A stretch of DNA of 30,771 bases. Origin: Saccoglossus kowalevskii. Lineage: Eukaryota; Hemichordata; Enteropneusta; Harrimaniidae. Under the pieces are notes generated by a model, which searched no databases, had not been told where the DNA came from, and saw only the letters and a program-made list of their open reading frames with translations. The stretch spans positions 85,326 through 116,096 of the forward strand of contig NW_003109084.1 of the NCBI RefSeq assembly GCF_000003605.2, in the 5' to 3' direction. Shown in pieces: positions 22,393 through 30,771 of this stretch. How positions within the stretch are numbered: position 1 is the first letter of the stretch; each line of letters starts with the position of its first letter. The position numbers were made by a program, and so were the translations under genes.

Positions 22393-25300
22393 GTGAGATT
22401 TATGTCTTTTTCTATCACAAGTACTTAAGACACCAAATTCCTTTGATATGTCACCAGCTAGACAATCGATTTACATTCATGTCAAAATTAAACAACTGGG
22501 CATTGTTGTAATGTTGATAACAACATTGCTGTACAGCTAGCGTATTGCTTATCAGTTCATAACATTGCAAACAATATTTCACTATACAAGACCATGACAA
22601 GACGAAGCGGCGTCTTGGAAGAGGCGAAACATGCCAAATCGCTAGCGAAATACAGAAACTGACTGACAAAGACACAGATTGGATATTCGAGTGAAAGCAA
22701 GAAATTGTTTGCTGGAAACATGTAATCGGTCAAAGTAATAAAATGTTTAGTAGTCTGCACATAAAACTTAACACCGCGGGAAGTGGCGCTTGTTTTTATT
22801 GGTTATGTTTATTTCAGAAATATACAATGCTCCATGCTTAGAGCCGAAGAAGGCCAACGTTGATGGCGCTATAGAATTTCAAAGACTGTTTATTCAACTC
22901 GCATTAGACTTGCATACAGTCCCTCGTTTATTTTTTCAAGCAGAGTTACAACGAAAGTCCCTAACTTTCCAAATTGCGCCTTTCTGCCTGGATTACTTAA
23001 CAAGAATTTTATCATTGTATCTCCACTGGTAGAGTACAGAATATTACGGAAAGTGTACTGAAATGTGTCTACATCAGAGGCAACAAGGTTCATATTGACG
23101 ACATGAAAGCCGGAAAGTTCAATTATGTATTTGGCAGCCCCGAAAGTTTCCTTTTCCATAACCGGTCTATATTTCTGACTTGTATCTGGCGATACAACAG
23201 TTGTATTTTTATCGGCGAGTGATCGAGCTTGCCCACCATTCACAGCCATCTTGAAAGAATGTAAACTTATATATATTCATGCTCCACCCATCAAATCATA
23301 CAATATGTAAATTACCCCAATGCGTGATGTCACTGAAACGCTCATTAATAATACTAGCAAGGGAAGTCTTGCAGGGGTCACAAATCCCTTGTCCATTCGG
23401 TGGTAACCGACTTTTGCGATAACTCAGTTTTCGCCGTTTTTACACTCTCATAACATATTTTTTTATAGAAAAAACAACAAAAAATAAACAAGAGACTGTA
23501 TGCAAGTCTTCACCAGCATAAAAAGCAAACAGACTTGTTAAATCTAGTAACCAGTTTAGTGTGATAGGAAGCGTGTTCAGTATAACAACCATAACACACT
23601 GTCTGCAAGTCAAAACCAAAAATATGTGACTGCTGTGGTATACATGTATGATAAATGCCTTCAATTATTAATTGGACGTAAAATAATATTCATGAGATAC
23701 AATTAGATCATAACCTCGTTAACAATATTAGCATATTTGGTACATAGTGTAACAAATCTTGGTACCAGAACACATATAGTCACGCTGAGGAATTTAAATG
23801 GTTACATAACAAATAGAAAAAATCATTTCAACTGAAAACAGATGAGAAAACAATAAAGGTTACACAATGGAATAGATTCTGTGCTGCAGGACCATTGTAC
23901 TATAGACTTTTATGATCTTGCCTGTATTTAAATGCTTGGATATAGTCAAATCGAAACTGTAGCTAAAGATAAATATTCATACACTTTTTGGACAAAAATA
24001 GGAAAAGAGCACAAAGTGCTTATTTAAACAATTGTAACAAGTCAATAAGACAAAACATGACTGAGTAAAATTTGTTGTGCTTACATTCATACACAATTTT
24101 AACCCACCTTCCTAACAAGCTGACTGATTTTTAGCAATTTAATTTCAAAACAGGAGTCCTACATAAGGCCAAAAAAAAAAACTTATGTTGCCCTCAAGTC
24201 GTAAAATTGAAAAATTGGGTCGGTCGGTCAAACTTTTTTTTTTCCTTTTAAACTCATGAAAACTAAGGGTATCGTAAATAGCCGAGGTATATGGACTTCA
24301 TAGTATTCGGAACATGTCAGAGAAATACAGATCAACCTGAGGTTCAAAGTCGCCACTTATCCTCCTGGGGATCAAACAACGGCCCAGGATCGTTAATTTT
24401 TAGAGGAAACACTTTTTTACTGCTTAAAATGGTGAGTTTTTAATATTTGGGTCATTTGAAAAAAAAAAAATATATATATGAGGGCAACAAAACAATTTTT
24501 TTTTTGACCTAATCAGCTCTATTAGAGGGCACACTGCGGGAGTTGTTTTCAAAAGAATACTCCCCACAACATAGTTAGGGAACTAATTGGGTACCTGTAT
24601 TAGAAGTTACATAGGCCTAAAATTGAACATAATTTAGCTCATTATTAATAAAATGAAGGTTTCATTTCATCCACAGCCCATTTCACAAATGGAAGGTTAA
24701 ATATTGATGAGGATGGTACATGTACAAAAGCTCCAAAATTTGGTTATTATTGCAATAAAAACTTTCATGACCCCAGGGACAAGAACAAGAGAATTCTGGT
24801 AAGTTGATTAAGTCATTTGTTGTATAATATATTTAGTTTACAGTTCCATTGTATCTTACTACCAAGCTTATATTGATATTGGTTATTTTTACTTTCAGGT
24901 TGGGGAAACTGATAAAATGGACTATGTAGGCTACAATTATGGCCTGAAAGCATCACAAAGCAACGCACTTTGCAAGTTAGTTGAACATTCTATCACTTTG
25001 TCAGCCATTGATGCAGTTACATACTTCCTTATTAGGAACAAGAAATTAATAAAGCTAGGTGTAAGGTATCACATATTGCCAAGAGCTAGGGGTACTTTCA
25101 CAGTATCACATATTGCCATAAACTAGGGGTACTTTCACAGTATCACATATTGCCATGAGCTAGGGGTACTTTCACAGTATCACTTATTGCCATAAGCTAG
25201 GGGTACTTTCACAATATCACATATTGCCATGAGCTAGGGGTACTTTCACAGTATCACTTATTGCCATAAGCTAGGAATACTTTCACAATATCACATATTG

Positions 25301-28300
25301 CCATAAGCTAGGAATACTTTCACAATATCACATATTGCCATAAGCTAGGGGTACTTTCACAATATCACTTATTGCCATAAGCTAGGAATACTTTCACAAT
25401 ATCACATATTGCCATAAGCTAGGGGTACTTTCACAATATCACTTATTGCCATAAGCTAGGGGTACTTTCACAATATCACATATTGCCATAAGCTAGGGGT
25501 ACTTTCACAATATCACATATTGCCATAAACTAGGGGTACTTTCACAATATCACATATTGCCATAAGCTAGGGGTACTCTCCCAGTATCACTTATTGCCAT
25601 AAGCTAGAGGTACTTTCACAGTATCACATATTGCCATGAGCTAGGGGTACTTTCACAATATCACATATTGCCATAAGCTAGGGGTACTTTTACAATATCA
25701 CATATTGCCATAAACTAGGGGTACTTTCACAATATCACATATTGCCATAAGCTAGGGGTACTCTCCCAGTATCACTTATTGCCATAAGCTAGAGGTACTT
25801 TCACAATATCACATATTGCCATAAGCTAGGGGTACTTTCACAATATCACATATTGCCATAAACTAGGGGTACTTTCACAATATCACATATTGCCATAAGC
25901 TAGGGGTACTTTCACAGTAGCACATAATGGCATAAGCTAGGGGTACTTTCACAGTATCATATATTGCCATAAGCTAGGGGTACTTTCACAGTATCATATA
26001 TAACCATACACTTTAATTCCTGGGTAAGATTCCAACATTCACATTCTATGTGAGATTCAAGTCTTAATTTCAGATTCTGTCTCAGAATCAGTCTCCGGTT
26101 CAGGCAAGGATTCAGATTCAGTCTCAGATTGCAAAATTGCATTGACTTTTAGACTCAAGTGAAATGCTCACGACTATAAACCAACATTCTTTTTATAGTA
26201 CTAGTAGTTTGTGTGCATGCTTATTATTTTATCATGAGAATATGTTTCCATATTCTGCTGGTGCTCTAGTTCTTACTATGTAGTACTCTTTCTACAGGTA
26301 TATGGTGGGTGTGTTAGACAAAAAAACTGGAAAAATGAAAGTTTACGATGCTCAGTATTTTATTGTGAGGCCTAAACTTGACAACGAAGAAGATGATGTC
26401 GAAGAAAAACCTGAATTGAGTTTTATTGAAAAGGTGGGATGTATACATTAACCTATGTACATTTCAATATGAGAAATAATAACAATGATAAAAAAAACTT
26501 CTTCTATTTGTGTATAGTAACATTGAATAATACCAGAAGGCACTCCAAGAAGAAAAACCTTTCTGTCTCCATGGCAATCAGATCCATATCTCTCCCAGCA
26601 TCTAATTGATTGGATCCTACACATTTCATGAAAATTTTCTATAACTTTTTGAGTTATCCCGCTTAAATAATGACAATCACACCAATTCTGATAAAAACAG
26701 AAGGTATACATGTTGAAATGTTTGCTTTGCAGAATGATATACTAACCAAAGCATTTGGCAGCTCAAAGAAGAAACGTGCAGTGGAATCCAGACTGAATAG
26801 TAAACTTGAAGTTGATGCTTTGGGACAATCTATGGAAACTGCTGTTCAGCAAGCGAAAGCACAGTCACAACAAAGTATTTTTTATATTTTTCTGTTTTTA
26901 AACTAATATTTTTTATTCAGAATTTGTTTGTGAATTTCAAACAATTTCATAGCAATGAAAATTTCAGCGTACATGTAGTTATTTAGGATGAATGTCACAG
27001 TCACTTTGGGTTCATTTAGCTGGGTATTACAGTGACTTTGTTTATTTAGTCTGGGTGTTACAGAGACTTTGTTTATTTAGGCTGGGTGTTACAGTGATTT
27101 CTCTGATCTTTAGTTGTCCCCATGCACTGCCTTCAATTTTTTCCAATTAAATCACCAGGAGCAAAATTTTTTGAGTTCTTTGCATTTTTAATTGTGCCAC
27201 TTACACAGTATTCTTTAATAATTGGAATTCAAAAATATAGTATAATTATTCAATTAAGACTCAAATTCTATTGAGATGCATTATGCCACTCTGTATCAAT
27301 TTTTATGCAACATGTTTTCATGTTATATTATTTTTTGAATATTTCATTCACCACTTAGACAGAGAATGATATCCTGTGAACTTGTGGGGGGTCCTCTGTT
27401 CTCTAGTGCCTTTTTGAATAAAATTGAAAATCATATATTCAAATATGAAAATCATATATTCAATTATTATACAAGCTGGCAACATTATTGCTTTCAAATT
27501 TGTTTAATAGTAACAAGAATTCCTGGTGACCAAGAAGCTGAAAGTGTTATACCGCCATTTGATGCGAAAGCTACAAAACCAGAAGATGTCTATAAACTAC
27601 AGGATAGTATCCTTTCTATTTGTTAAAGGCAATTGTGATACAATCACTGGCTTCCAGTACATCACAAATTGTGCATCTTTTCAATGTGTTTTGCTTGAAG
27701 TTACTTATAAAAGATGGCGTCATTTTGCATTTTGTCAGATAACCGATCAGGTTCTCTATTCAACTAAATATACTGACTGTATATAGTAGAGTATCTTCAT
27801 AAGTATCACACATCTATTGAAAAAAGGAATTTATTGTATGAACTTAGACACACCTCTGTCATTTACATAAGCGCATGATGTACTACAACTAATACTGTAA
27901 CATTTGTATTGAAATTGTACAATGCAACAGAGGGGGTGTGGTTTCTATTAGAGCATTTACACATATTAAAAATGATACATTTCTGGGTCTTAATTGTTCA
28001 AGAAGAATGGGTGTGGCTTCTACTAGGGATTTGGCTTCTAATACAGACAATTCACAATAATAGAGCTAATATGGTGCAGATATGTTTCTCATTAGTTTAT
28101 ATACAATTGAGTGATATTATTGCATTTTTTAACTATGTTGCAGTGTCAGTTGTAGGATATGTACTCATTGAAAAAAATAACAAGTTTTCCTTGATAAATA
28201 ATTCAGTCATATCTGACACCCAGATGGAATCCTTGAAAGTGTTGGCTACCGAGCTGATTTCATCAACTGAAAACCAGAAGTCAGAATCCAAGTATGTCTC

Positions 28301-30406
28301 ATTTTTATTGTCAGTATTTATGCTTTGACATCGATCAAATGTAAACTTTAATCATGGATTGCTTCTATGGTTAGATTTGTCTTATTTTTATTGACTATAT
28401 CATTAAAACACCTTGAACTAATACATAACTATTTTTGACTTTGATGTTGTTATGTCGTTTTGAGGTTTTAAAGGGTGGTGGTTGTTGCACCATGCATGTG
28501 CGAGATATTGGTTCCATATGTACAAAAATATTCCCAGAAGTCATAATTTTAAGCACAAATCAACCCTAATACTAGTGCCTGCCATTAGGAAAACACATTG
28601 CATTGTTGGAAAATGAATGTTTTTATATCATGCACATGTGCAGCACAATGACCACTGCCATTTAATATATTCAACTTCAAACTGACACTCAAATAACTAA
28701 AATCCAGCAAATGATTTTTGTTAAAGGTTATGTTCAAATTAGTTTGTGGTGGCAATCTGGATATTTCAGTTTTTATCTCCCAATAGGAAGTTATGTCTAT
28801 TTAGGGACAAACTTCGGAAGAAATTAAAGAAACGTACGGATTAGAGTGATTTGAAACAAATGATATGCACACTTCCATTACAACCTTACGATTGTCTCTA
28901 TTTGAAATGTGCTTCTAATAGAGCAAATATGGTATATTGAGTAACTGCATAACATGATATTTGTGATATTTCTAAATATGGTATTATTGATATTCTGTAT
29001 TATAAATATTTTATTTTTGATTTTCTCTGTAGACATCTCTTGTACATTTCACATCACCTTTATAACTGTTTACCAACCGATCAACTAAGAAAGGAAACCA
29101 TGGCATGTCAATTACTCTATTTACATTATCTTGTTATTCTTTACCATACGAAGGCACGGTCTTTACAGAGGAAATGTACGTAAAGTTCATTTTATGGGAT
29201 TTTTAAGTCAATATTTGATGTATTGCTAAATGTGGGCAGTCAAATTTGCTAAGGGACGACGTCCAAAGATTGATGTCGGATAAAAAACTTATTTGCTTTA
29301 GTTTGGGGGTGGGGGGTTTGAACTCAAAAAGTTTCCATCTGACAAAAACGATTTTATTTTTTAATGAAGTAAAAATAAATCTTGGTGTATTTGTAGTTTT
29401 TTTTTTTCTATCTAATCATAGACAAAAATAACAGAAAATGAAAAAAAAAACATCCAAGACGAGAAAATGGTTTGGTCTGATTGTAAATATGTGCGTCAAA
29501 TGAGGTCAATTTCACAGCATGGACCTAGAAAAGTAGTTTGCGCATGCGTATATTCCCCTTCATTATTACAACCAACTGCTATGCCATACTACTTTCCGAT
29601 TATCAATTTGTATTTAATAATGAATGTAGTCTAGCTGACGCCATGATAAATATTTATCAATTAAGTTTCAGTGGGGGTGGGGTTGGTGGGAAAAAACTAA
29701 AGGAATTAAGTTTTTTATCTTACATTGAACTATTGATGTTGTCCCTAATGTATTCTCATAAAATTTCTTGTGATCGTTCCAATTGTATCAGTTTACTATA
29801 TTAGAAATGAGTAACTCTTGAAATAGATCTCACAATCTGTTTTTTCATAAGTCTAGATGAAGTGTTTCCATTAGTTTTGCTTCTCGTCATTATATATGTC
29901 AGTTTGAAACTTGAGTCTCGCTCATTTTTTTTTTATTTTTACATACCGTACTCATAAAGACGGCCACACACAGTAGAATGGGGAAATGCCTGTTTTCTGT
30001 TTCTGAGGATATTTTTTGTTCAATCCATATCAACATTTAATCCATGTTAAACATACTTGTATCTTGTTGTTGTGATATTTTTTAGTTTTCCTGAGGACAA
30101 GAAGCAAAACCTTTTGTTTACTTGGTCCAAATGAATGCATGCCACATATTATTTTGATGTGTAAATATCCCATAAAAGTGTTTTGTGAAATGTACCGTAT
30201 TAGAAGTGTATCTATAATAAAAGCACATGTAAGCCATTATTCACATCATCACATGAATTGACTTGATTATCATCTTTATAATTTATAGCATATTTTTATT
30301 TTTAAGCCATATTTCCAGATGAAACACCGGCCTTTATCGCCTCATCTTTATTGGAAATATTTACGTGTGAAGCAATTTCTCCTGATAGTGAGCACAAAAC
30401 CATCAG
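22332..30406 (+). CDS. POLR1E: RNA polymerase I subunit RPA49/PAF53, exons 1-9, 3' partial
   Basis: Nine exons join in consistent phase: 22332-22392, 24677-24798, 24899-24975, 26298-26433, 26733-26874, 27511-27606, 28207-28291, 29033-29175 and 30307-30406. They give about 320 residues. RPA49 pairs with the A34.5/POLR1G subunit and aids Pol I initiation and elongation on rDNA in the nucleolus. Family landmarks in order are AHFTNGRLN (about 21-29), YVGYNYG (about 70-76), SNALCKYMVGVLDK (about 82-95) and KVYDAQYF, all in the dimerisation domain. Next come KAFGSSKKKRA (about 137-147), KPEDVYKLQD (about 202-211) and QRKSIFPDETPAFI entering the tandem winged-helix region. The last third of the protein, including the rest of the winged helices, lies beyond the window. 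The start has a strong Kozak context. An acidic stretch, DNEEDDVEEKPE, precedes the linker. Confidence 0.93.
22890..23249 (-). CDS. Unrecognised 119-codon antisense frame in POLR1E intron 1
   Basis: I do not recognise this protein. It begins MAVNGGQARS in the context TCAAGATGGCTG, which has A at -3, G at +4 and a YY1-like look. Its composition is balanced and globular, with alternating hydrophobic segments such as YIIELSGFHVVNMNLVASDV and no low-complexity bias; codon third positions are mixed, as in real exons. There is no signal peptide or membrane helix. An AATAAA overlaps the TAA stop (minus strand, 22886-22892), which would suit a compact intronless gene. It could instead be the first exon of a spliced gene, with a possible donor at GGAAA|GTTAGG near 22955. 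An 80-codon plus-strand frame overlaps part of it and is treated as a shadow. Confidence 0.5.
   Translation of the reverse strand: MAVNGGQARSLADKNTTVVSPDTSQKYRPVMEKETFGAAKYIIELSGFHVVNMNLVASDVDTFQYTFRNILYSTSGDTMIKFLLSNPGRKAQFGKLGTFVVTLLEKINEGLYASLMRVE
23250..24163. other. POLR1E intron 1, no further gene seen
   Basis: Upstream side of the antisense frame. It holds TATATATA near 23268 and CCACCC near 23284 just before that frame's start, and GTGATGTCAC near 23323, a CRE-like palindrome-like site. The rest is AT-rich without recognised repeats. Confidence 0.45.
24165..24511. mobile_element. Fold-back MITE with poly-A/GTTGCCCTCA ends
   Basis: The left end AGGCC plus an A-run, then TTATGTTGCCCTCA, is mirrored by TGAGGGCAACA, a T-run and GACCT at the right. 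The ends are inverted repeats of about 30 bases over roughly 345 bases. No coding frame. It lies just upstream of POLR1E exon 2. The superfamily is not assignable from these ends. Confidence 0.75.
24677..24798 (+). CDS. POLR1E: POLR1E exon 2
   Basis: Acceptor TCCACAG, donor GTAAGT, ends in phase 0. Encodes AHFTNGRLNIDEDG through DKNKRIL, the start of the RPA49 dimerisation domain. FTNGRL corresponds to the conserved F-x-NG-x-L of the family. Confidence 0.92.
24899..24975 (+). CDS. POLR1E: POLR1E exon 3
   Basis: Acceptor TACTTTCAG, donor GTTAGT, ends in phase 2. Encodes VGETDKMDYVGYNYG and SNALC, matching the conserved ETDRLSYVG-type and C-N-TLC-type segments of PAF53. The frame stays open past the donor towards the minisatellite, but the protein similarity ends at the splice site. 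Confidence 0.92.
25066..25991. repeat. 37-bp minisatellite, 25 copies, in POLR1E intron 3
   Basis: The anchor GGTACTTTCACA recurs every 37 bases. There are 25 full units and a fading 26th. Typical unit phrases are ATATTGCCATAAGCTAGG and GGTACTTTCACA. Variant sites (CACATA/CACTTA, AAGC/AAAC/GAGC, GGGG/GGAA, TTTCACA/TCTCCCA) define subtypes. Units 13-15 and 18-20 share the same rare order, including TCTCCCA followed by AGAGG, which implies a five-unit (185-base) block duplication. The sequence just before the array (AAGCTAGGTGTAAG) looks like its seed. Confidence 0.97.
26298..26433 (+). CDS. POLR1E: POLR1E exon 4
   Basis: Acceptor TTCTACAG, donor GTGGGA, phase 0 at the end. Completes a Lys codon and encodes YMVGVLDKKTGKMKVYDAQ, the last strands of the dimerisation domain, and then an acidic linker ending ELSFIEK. 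Confidence 0.92.
26545..26690. repeat. Dispersed repeat fragment in POLR1E intron 4
   Basis: TCTCCATGGCAATCAGATCC near 26566 and ATAACTTTTTGAGTTATCC at 26641 recur as TCTCCATGGCAACTGG near 18008 and ATAACTTTTTGAGTTTATTA near 18071. Same order and similar spacing (75 and 63 bases) support a common dispersed family. Confidence 0.6.
26733..26874 (+). CDS. POLR1E: POLR1E exon 5
   Basis: Acceptor TTTGCTTTGCAG, donor GTATTT, which is weak but gives matching phase 1. Encodes NDILTKAFGSSKKKRAVESR, equivalent to the EAFGT-KQKRAL segment of vertebrate PAF53, then an Ala/Gln-rich stretch. Confidence 0.9.
27011..27100. repeat. 31-bp tandem repeat, about 3 copies
   Basis: CTGGGT(A/G)TTACAG recurs at 27020, 27051 and 27082, with GACTTTGTTTATTTAG between. 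It lies in POLR1E intron 5. Confidence 0.85.
27511..27606 (+). CDS. POLR1E: POLR1E exon 6
   Basis: Acceptor TGTTTAATAG, donor GTATCC. Encodes ITRIPGDQEAESVIPPFDAK and KPEDVYKLQD. The PPFDAKATKPEDVYKL region matches the PP-YDDAAKPEDVYKF motif of the family. The donor is non-ideal but the phase and similarity support it. Confidence 0.88.
27893..28055. mobile_element. MITE copy 2 of the family at 9514-9693
   Basis: Shares with copy 1 GTACAATGCAACAGA, TTCTATTAGAGCAT, CAAGAAGAATGGGTG and GGCTTCTAATACAGA, in the same order. The ends are more eroded. It lies in POLR1E intron 6 and accounts for the start of an apparent 139-codon frame there. A further scrap, TGCTTCTAATAGAGC, is near 28910. Confidence 0.85.
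28207..28291 (+). CDS. POLR1E: POLR1E exon 7
   Basis: Acceptor ATAATTCAG, donor GTATGT. Encodes IISDTQMESLKVLATELI and a Ser/Glu-rich tail, corresponding to the segment after VYKFEDLLS in the human protein. Ends in phase 2. Confidence 0.85.
29033..29175 (+). CDS. POLR1E: POLR1E exon 8
   Basis: Acceptor TTTCTCTGTAG, donor GTACGT. Encodes NCLPTDQLRKE, MACQLLYLHYLVILYHTKAR and QRK. This matches the SLPSD, IWFLDTLIKF and VKRKS parts of PAF53 at the start of the winged-helix region. Ends in phase 1. Confidence 0.88.
29249..29747. mobile_element. About 500-bp MITE with 57-bp imperfect inverted ends
   Basis: The left end reads TAAGGGACGACGTC and continues to GATAAAAAACTTATTTG and CTTTAGTTT. The right end, reverse-complemented, reads TTAGGGACAACATC, then GATAAAAAACTTAATTC and CTTTAGTTT, in register over about 57 bases. 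G-rich patches (GGGGGTGGGG) flank the inner side. It lies in POLR1E intron 8, and two short open frames here belong to it. Confidence 0.75.
30307..30406 (+). CDS. POLR1E: POLR1E exon 9, last one in the window
   Basis: Acceptor TATTTTTAAG, donor GTAATA. Completes a Ser codon to give RKS, then IFPDETPAFIASSLLEIFT, matching the region around RKS and LLKHFT of the human protein. Ends in phase 2; the next exon lies beyond 30771. Confidence 0.85.
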
Positions 30407-30440
30407 GTAATAATCACATAATAGAAGGCTTTAGTCATGT

Positions 30441-30458
30441 GGAGGGAGGGAGGGAGGG
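30441..30458. repeat. GGGA microsatellite
   Basis: About four GGGA units just after POLR1E exon 9, within the following intron. A G-run array of this kind could form a quadruplex when single-stranded; this is inferred. Confidence 0.85.
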
Positions 30459-30771
30459 TTAGTGAGGTAAGGAATTATTAGATATGGGCATGCAACTAGT
30501 GTGATGCAATGAACATCCCATTTGAAGTCACGTACATTTTTAGATGAACACAAAACCACTTTACAAACGCATATTTCAGTATTCAGTGATTAGTCAAATA
30601 TAAGTTTGATTGACATGGGAATGGAAACTTTATTGCAAATCACCAGTGTTGTAAAAAATAATATTCTTGCATATAGTAACTCTCTCAAACTGAATTGATT
30701 TAATATGATAATAGCCATTTAATATTCATTTCACTGTGTTATGACACCTTCTTGTTCTTTCATTGATTTGA
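30459..30771. other. POLR1E intron 9, cut by window end
   Basis: AT-rich; no exon or repeat recognised. The next POLR1E coding exon must lie beyond the window. Confidence 0.6.

Noticed and set aside
22790-23032. 80-codon plus-strand frame after an AG acceptor, considered as a POLR1E exon
   Set aside because: POLR1E exon 1 joins exon 2 in matching phase and gives the conserved AHFTNG start of the domain. This frame ends in a stop and lies opposite the antisense frame.
25066-25991. CRISPR-like regular array
   Set aside because: The units are contiguous with no unique spacers, and the context is a spliced animal gene; it is a minisatellite.
27909-28328. 139-codon plus-strand frame
   Set aside because: Its first part is MITE copy 2 and its last part reads through POLR1E exon 7 in the exon's frame; the real exon begins at the acceptor at 28206.
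29308-29325. GGTTTGAACTC, checked as a Pol III B-box of a tRNA or SINE
   Set aside because: No A-box at the right distance and no cloverleaf can be formed.
29246-29804. Two plus-strand open frames of 61 and 88 codons
   Set aside because: Both fall within a MITE with inverted ends and have no similarity to known proteins.

Overview
This is intron-rich, AT-rich nuclear DNA of an invertebrate animal. The signs are GT/AG-spliced exons with conserved phases, kilobase introns, minisatellites and many small inverted-repeat elements. The closest impression is a marine protostome such as a mollusc, but nothing here proves the phylum. There is no bacterial operon, CRISPR array or recognisable tRNA or rRNA gene.

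Two conserved protein genes can be rebuilt from splice sites and protein similarity; they stand head to head. (1) On the minus strand, a complete six-exon CRAL-TRIO (SEC14-like) lipid-binding protein of 235 residues runs from a start at 21721 to a stop at 8580. It includes a 27-base microexon. (2) On the plus strand, the first nine coding exons (22332-30406) of POLR1E, the RNA polymerase I subunit also called RPA49 or PAF53, cover about 320 residues. Its C-terminal exons lie beyond the window. About 0.6 kb separates the two starts. That interval is GC-richer than its surroundings and carries two CACGTG E-boxes, an ETS-like CCGGAA site and a YY1-like AAAATGGC over the POLR1E start, so it is probably a shared bidirectional promoter. 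An unrecognised 119-codon open frame sits antisense in POLR1E intron 1 and may be a small intronless gene.

Layout: 1-382 is a 102-base tandem repeat entering from the left. 383-7250 is intergenic, with a TTAA-flanked MITE, a modular dispersed repeat and a compact hairpin. 7250-8568 holds a 106-base minisatellite reaching to within about 12 bases of the lipid-binding gene's stop codon. 8580-21721 is that gene; its introns host several inverted-repeat elements, among them a decayed pogo/Tigger-like transposon of about 2.2 kb. 21722-22331 is the divergent promoter. 22332 to the end is POLR1E, with a 25-copy 37-base minisatellite and four MITEs or repeats in its introns.

The two genes do different jobs, Pol I transcription and probable lipid transfer; only their shared promoter links them. 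I see no convincing new multi-gene system. The most useful leads are the shared promoter, the nested antisense frame, the minisatellite against the stop codon and the inverted-repeat families.
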